Origin: Dryomyza anilis
Taxonomy: Eukaryota > Arthropoda > Insecta > Diptera > Dryomyzidae
DNA length: 64,000 bases
Assembly: GCA_951804985.1 (NCBI GenBank)
Contig: OX638130.1
Span: 103,862,040-103,926,039, forward strand
Reading direction: 5' to 3'
Shown: positions 60,401-64,000 of the stretch, one piece after another
Layout of the letters: each line of letters begins with the position of its first letter
How positions within the stretch are numbered: the first letter of the stretch is position 1
The notes under the pieces: model-generated
Seen by the model: the letters and a program-made list of their open reading frames with translations, nothing else
What the model was told of the DNA's origin: nothing
The model's database searches: none
Translations under genes and position numbers: made by a program

Positions 60401-62880
60401 GGGCAGACAGACATTTCTACGGATCATGCTGGCTTCCTGATGGCACTCGGTCTGAATGGTCATCTGAAAACGCTCTCATTCATGAGCATCTATGAGTATT
60501 TGGTAAAGTGTGATGAGATGACCAGCGTTGGCTTGCTTTTGGGCATTTCGGCGACGCATCGTGGCAGCATGGACAATACAACCACTAAGCTGTTGAGTGT
60601 GCATATTGAGGCTTTGCTGCCGGCCACAGCGCTGGAGCTGGACATACCGCAGAATATACAGGTGGCCTCGCTGATGGGCATCGGTCTGATCTATCAGGGC
60701 ACAGCGAAGCGGCACATTGCGGAGGTGTTGCTGCAGGAAATCGGTGAGTTTCGATTGTTTAATATGTATGCTACATTGTTATTCATAGAACCCTCAAATA
60801 CAAACAAATTTCAAAAGCAAAAACTCAAAAGCAAAATCAAGAGCAAAATATAAAACACAAAAACTAAAATAAAAAAAAAAATGCAAAAAAAAACACCAAA
60901 ACAAAATCAAAAATAAAAGCATAAACACAAAAAAAGCAAAGTGAAAAACACAAAAGCTTTTTTGCTAGAAAAAAAAAACAAAAGCGAAAACAAAAATATA
61001 AAATGAAAGCAAAAATACAAAAATAAAAACAAAATCAAAAATAAAAATAAAAGCAAAAACTCAACAGAAAATTCAAAAACACAAAATAAAAATCAAAAAT
61101 ACGAAAGAAAAAATAAAACACAAAAGCAAAATCTCAAATCAAAAGCAATAACAAAAGTAAAAACGCAGAAACCAAAGCAACAACTCAAAAATAAAAACCA
61201 AAATGACAAAAAAAAAACAAAATCAAACAAAAAAACATCATAAATATCACAAAGCCAAAATGCGAATGCAAAAAACAAAATAAATAAAAACTAAAAGCAA
61301 TAGGCCAAAGTCAATGCAATAACAAAAATCAAAAGAATAGCAAAAGCAAATCTAAAATGGCTAAAACATAAAAAAAAACAAAAATTAATTAGAACTTTGA
61401 TTTATTAGACATATAAATCAAATTTCTAACTTCATTCAACCAAAAATGGCGTACGGAGCAAACTAATTCACAGGTGTTTTCCAAAAAAGCATATAAATCA
61501 GACATATAAATCAAATTTCTAACTTCATTCAACCAAAAATGGCGTACGGAGCAAACTAATTCACCGTTGTTTTCCAAAAAAACATATAAATCAGACATAT
61601 AAATTAAATTTCTAACTTTATTCAACCAAAAATGGCGTATGGAGCAAACTAATTCACAGGTGCTTTCAAAACAAAAAAAACTATGGTTCTGAAACCCTGT
61701 TTTACCCTAAAACCTATACCAAATCAAAAGATTGATTTTTCTGTTGCGCTGTGTAATAAATTTGTCTTTAAACAGATTTTAAACATTTATATAAAAAAAA
61801 CTGTTCGATTATTTAAATGATTTGAATTGAAATCATCAACTATAGGTCGTCCGCCTGGTCCCGAAATGGAAAACAGCATCGAACGCGAATCATACGCGCT
61901 GACAGCAGGTCTAGCGCTCGGTTTAGTCACTCTCGGCCAAGGTGAGTCACCGGCTGGTTTGCGTGATCTACAACTGCCCGATACCTTACACTACTACATG
62001 GTTGGTGGCAACAAACGACCACTGACTGGCTCTCAAAAGGAAAAATACAAACTTCCCTCATTCCAAGTGCGTGAAGGTGACAATGTCAACATCGATGTAA
62101 CTGCACCTGGTGCCTCACTTGCACTCGGTTTAATGTTTTTCAATACGGGCAATCGTGCGGTCTCCGAATGGATGAAACCACCAAACACCAACTATTTACT
62201 TGATCTGGTGCGTCCGGATCTGTTGCTGTTGCGCACCATAGCACGTGGTCTCATACTCTGGTCCGATGTACAACCGCACAGTGACTGGCTATTTGGACAA
62301 TTTCCCGAAAATCTACGCTTTGACATCGAGCGCGGAGCAGCAGTTAATCCGGGCGATGATATTGATCACGAGGCCATAACGTATGTCATACGCTTGTCTA
62401 ATTCGCATTGTGCGATTTTTAATATATTTTTGATTTTTTTTTTAGACAAGCCTATTGCAATATTATTGCTGGTTCTGCTTTTTGTATTGGTCTCAAATAT
62501 GCTGGCACCGAAAATCCGGAGGCATTTACCGCATTGCGCAAGGCTATTAAACTGTTTCTTGCCTTTCCGGGCAAATATGTTGGTGAATTTGCTGGCAAGG
62601 CAACGGTCGAAAATAGTCTCATGTTGATATTGCTCTCGATTTCGTTGGTTTTTGCGGGCACTGGCGATTTGGAAATTTTACGTATTATACGTTATTTGCG
62701 TTCGCGCATTGGCAGCGCACACTCGCAGGTCACCTATGGCTCACACATGGCGATACATATGTCTTTGGGTTTCTTGTTTTTGGGCGCGGGACGCTTTACG
62801 CTGGCGAAGACACCCGAAGCGGTGGCTGCTTTGGTGTGCGCATTGTTTCCGAAGTTTCCTAATCATAGCAATGATAATAG
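51444..62880 (+). CDS. shtd: Anaphase-promoting complex subunit 1 (shattered), 3' partial
   Basis: Fourteen exons: 51444-51467, 51548-51917, 52440-52595, 53021-53515, 53629-53761, 53831-53992, 54240-54432, 54507-54664, 58225-58332, 58468-59089, 59151-59574, 59664-60743, 61846-62380, 62446-62880. They give 1631 residues with consistent phases; the rest lies beyond the window. APC1 is the largest scaffold of the cyclosome, the ubiquitin ligase that triggers anaphase. The N-terminal part matches its WD40 domain (MIAASEPLEFIPRGRQ, EELYVMKCTAVW, VWSTRYGILLEK). The middle carries SDHEFIEEQE and ALCTRTMTLPMGRGMF. From about residue 1240 come the proteasome/cyclosome repeats (GFLMALGLNGHL, SVGLLLGISATHRG, ALTAGLALGLVTLGQG). 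The chosen ATG matches the conserved MIAA start; the frame is open upstream to 51267. The end of exon 4 is ambiguous by one codon and exon 7 has a CAGCAG acceptor. The GTTCGT donor of exon 5 is atypical. A 3.5 kb intron (54665-58224) holds transposons. Confidence 0.93.
52680..52880 (+). repeat. AATGAATACAATTT degenerate tandem repeat in shtd intron 3
   Basis: About a dozen degenerate units of the form TAATGAATACAATT, with a period of roughly 14-20 bases. Confidence 0.75.
54240..54245 (+). promoter_or_regulatory. NAGNAG tandem acceptor at shtd exon 7
   Basis: TTTACAG|CAG|TCGTGAA: use of the first AG gives Asn-Ser-Arg-Glu, use of the second gives Asn-Arg-Glu. Both keep the frame, so a one-serine splice variant is possible. 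Confidence 0.55.
54971..55045 (+). mobile_element. Helitron-like 5' fragment
   Basis: Starts TCCTATTAATATAATAAATC like elements A and B, then CGTCTCCCTCTAAACGGCTG; stops where the next repeat begins. Confidence 0.55.
55046..55692 (-). repeat. TATACCCTACAC repeat, reverse copy
   Basis: Ends ACTCTTAGTGTAGGGTATAA at 55692 and begins AGCCGACTATAAATACCCTA at the left. The interior has the GACGGACAGACAGACA tract and TGATCAAGAATATATATATA, colinear with 9500-10345 in reverse. Confidence 0.75.
55740..56330. repeat. Degenerate ~100-bp tandem repeat carrying CCACCAGAGGGCG motifs
   Basis: Repeated phrases are CTCTGTAAC, CCGATTT(T)GGACCAAAT, TACCAATATATC and a CCA(C)CAGAGG(G/T)CG block. The block occurs at 55874-55886, 55987-55999, 56115-56127 and 56209-56221. 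It lies just upstream of the dead LINE and may be its 5' UTR promoter array. Confidence 0.6.
56440..58190 (+). pseudogene. Non-LTR retrotransposon reverse transcriptase, degenerate
   Basis: Several frames must be joined to read the conserved RT order: NYRPITPTHL-like start (about 56600), LLSDRQYGFRRARSTGDL (about 56700), SGVPQGSALSP (about 56990) and FADD at 57082-57093. DRIQQRAIYLIGDENISSSI follows (about 57525), then a C-terminal ENSFFSRTTRLWNNLP block (about 57978) and a stop near 58182. Frameshifts occur near 56530-56640, 56850, 56990 and 57600, with a stop at about 56985. It belongs to the jockey/CR1-like assemblage; the clade is not resolved. The N-terminal endonuclease is missing. It lies in sense orientation in an shtd intron and is split by a SINE at 57725-57923. 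Confidence 0.88.
57725..57923 (-). mobile_element. Second tRNA-derived SINE, inserted in the dead LINE
   Basis: On the minus strand a tRNA-like head has a perfect B box GGTTCGAATCC and an A-box region CAGCAGTCCAGAGGTAGCG. An unrelated body and a poly(A) tail (T-run at 57725-57751) follow. The 8-bp CCAAGCTT flanks both ends (57717-57724 and 57924-57931). The body differs from the SINE at 43755, so it is a separate family. Confidence 0.88.
60800..61390 (+). repeat. AAAACAAAAGC-rich tract in shtd intron
   Basis: Nearly 600 bp of degenerate AAAAACAAAAGCAAAA units, the complement of the tract in Helitron-like elements A and C. No element ends are recognised. Confidence 0.7.
61408..61670 (+). repeat. 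93-bp tandem repeat, three copies
   Basis: Units start GACATATAAATCAAATTTCT at 61408 and 61501 and, with one change, at 61594. Each contains CAACCAAAAATGGCGTA(C/T)GG and GGAGCAAACTAATTCAC. Period 93 bp, a multiple of three, so a repeated-peptide ORF appears on the minus strand without other support. Confidence 0.95.
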
Positions 62881-63590
62881 GTATGTATCACACAATGTTT
62901 TATGATATATGTCTTGGGAAAATTTATACCCACTTTCTGTAATTTATACCCACTTTCGTTTCGAAAAGAACGACGAAACGAATATTTAACGTCAAAATTT
63001 CGTCATTCACATTTTGATTTCGTGTTACATAACGTTGAAATTTATATAAAATGACGTCACCTTAGTCTAATAGTATTTCGTTTCGAAATACAGAAAGATG
63101 CAGTTAATTTAAAATTTAGCTTTTTCTCAAAACATAAAAATACATGCCGTATTTCTGAATTCGATTTAGAAATAGTTGCTATTACGTAAACTGAATACGA
63201 AAAAGTCTTTATTCCGAAACCCTATTACGTCAAAAATAATTTTATAAACATTTTAGACTAAATAAAAATGACACATTATCTGAATTTTGATCAAATTATG
63301 TTTGATTTGTATGGAAATTTGTAGTCAAACGTTTTAAAATTAGTTTAATTTATACAAACAAATTTTTTCAAATGAATTCATAAAAAATTCGAACATAAAA
63401 ATAATCTAAATACAAAATTGATTATTTATAAAATCTATAGCTAAATCAAAAAAAAAAAAAAATTGATATTCTCGAATTCTTATGAGCGAAAATTAAAATA
63501 AAAAGAAGTACTCGAGACAAAATTTATGGATGTTTCAGGAATATTTGGGCCTTTTTTTGCGGTAAACAAATAAATAAATGGAAAATTTGG
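62881..63590. other. shtd intron after exon 14
   Basis: No exon seen. TTATACCCACTTTC is duplicated at 62926 and 62944. 62955-63250 has ACGAAAC/TTTCGT motifs in both orientations, perhaps a decayed inverted-repeat element. Confidence 0.45.
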
Positions 63591-63594
63591 AGAA

Positions 63595-63966
63595 GACATT
63601 TTTAGCAGGATCGATGCAGTTTAAAAACATTTTTCAACAGATCTTAAGCAGATAAAGGCGGAGTTTGTATCAAAAGCTGTCTATTTTCTGACTTCTTAAA
63701 ATATGCCGTGAATGTAACATTAAATGTCCACTAAATTTTATAACCTAGATAAATTTTTATAAGCCACTACACACTTCCCAAAATATTATAATTGTCTGTG
63801 TGTTTGCTGGAATTATGTTCAAAATTTTACTGAAAAATGCCAGAATTTTGTCGCGGGAGGTGGTCAAATTTTGAAGAATTTTAATGGCAAATTCAAGGGC
63901 TATTTTGGGATCGGGAAGACAATATGTAGCTTTAGACACAAACTCCGCCTTTGTCATCTTATGCAA
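63595..63966. repeat. Inverted pair of KAEFVSKA-encoding repeat units
   Basis: The + strand at about 63650-63685 reads IKAEFVSKAVYFLTS and stops. The minus strand from 63966 reads TKAEFVSKATYCLPDPKIA and stays open to 63757. The same phrase, more diverged, is in the two units at 12295-12700. No gene model is supportable. Confidence 0.5.
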
Positions 63967-64000
63967 TAGAAAACTACTAAGTATGCAGCCAAAATCAGCA

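Noticed and set aside
61389..61625. Minus-strand ORF with repeated peptide (NEVRNLIYMSDLYAFLEN)
   Set aside because: Caused by the 93-bp tandem repeat, whose period is divisible by three; located in an shtd intron.
1..64000. A new multi-gene system (defence, biosynthetic or selfish cluster)
   Set aside because: The four genes are conserved, functionally unrelated animal genes; the remainder is transposons and simple repeats.

Overview
The window is AT-rich nuclear DNA of an insect, most probably a brachyceran fly. The evidence is short GT-AG introns alternating with introns of several kilobases full of transposons, fly-type Inr/DPE promoter spacing, and genes whose closest remembered relatives are Drosophila snazarus and shattered. 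I cannot name the species. Four protein-coding genes can be built exon by exon with consistent splice phases. They are a calaxin/EFCAB1-like EF-hand protein (9-5481, +), a membrane-anchored short-chain dehydrogenase of the 17-beta-HSD11/SDR16C type (16364-27328, +), the SNX25-class sorting nexin snazarus (35795-47643, -), and the APC/C subunit 1 gene shattered (51444-62880, +, running off the right edge).

Layout: intron 1 of the calaxin gene (80-4807) holds a long foldback, a tRNA-derived SINE and a three-level transposon nest. 5482-15930 is intergenic and built largely of SINE, Helitron-like and MITE copies. The dehydrogenase has a tiny first coding exon at 16364 and a 7.3 kb first intron with a Transib-like element and a MITE-in-MITE. 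Its fourth intron part (25262-26819) holds a foldback and an 11/9-bp satellite. 27329-35794 is the convergent interval between the dehydrogenase and snz and contains at least six DNA transposons, including a decayed DD37E Tc1/mariner element. snz intron 7 is almost only a pure 8-bp satellite of about 1.87 kb. snz and shtd are divergent, head to head, about 3.8 kb apart. A long shtd intron (54665-58224) holds a dead non-LTR retrotransposon that was later split by a SINE.

The four genes do not form one pathway: ciliary dynein regulation, lipid/retinoid redox metabolism, ER-plasma membrane or lipid-droplet tethering, and mitotic ubiquitination. I found no clearly new multi-gene system. The most informative signals are structural. 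Nested insertions carry readable target-site duplications, one SINE excision restores a LINE reading frame exactly, a repeat array carries CTCF-like motifs, and a peptide-like motif family (KAEFVSKA) appears in several orientations with synonymous differences.
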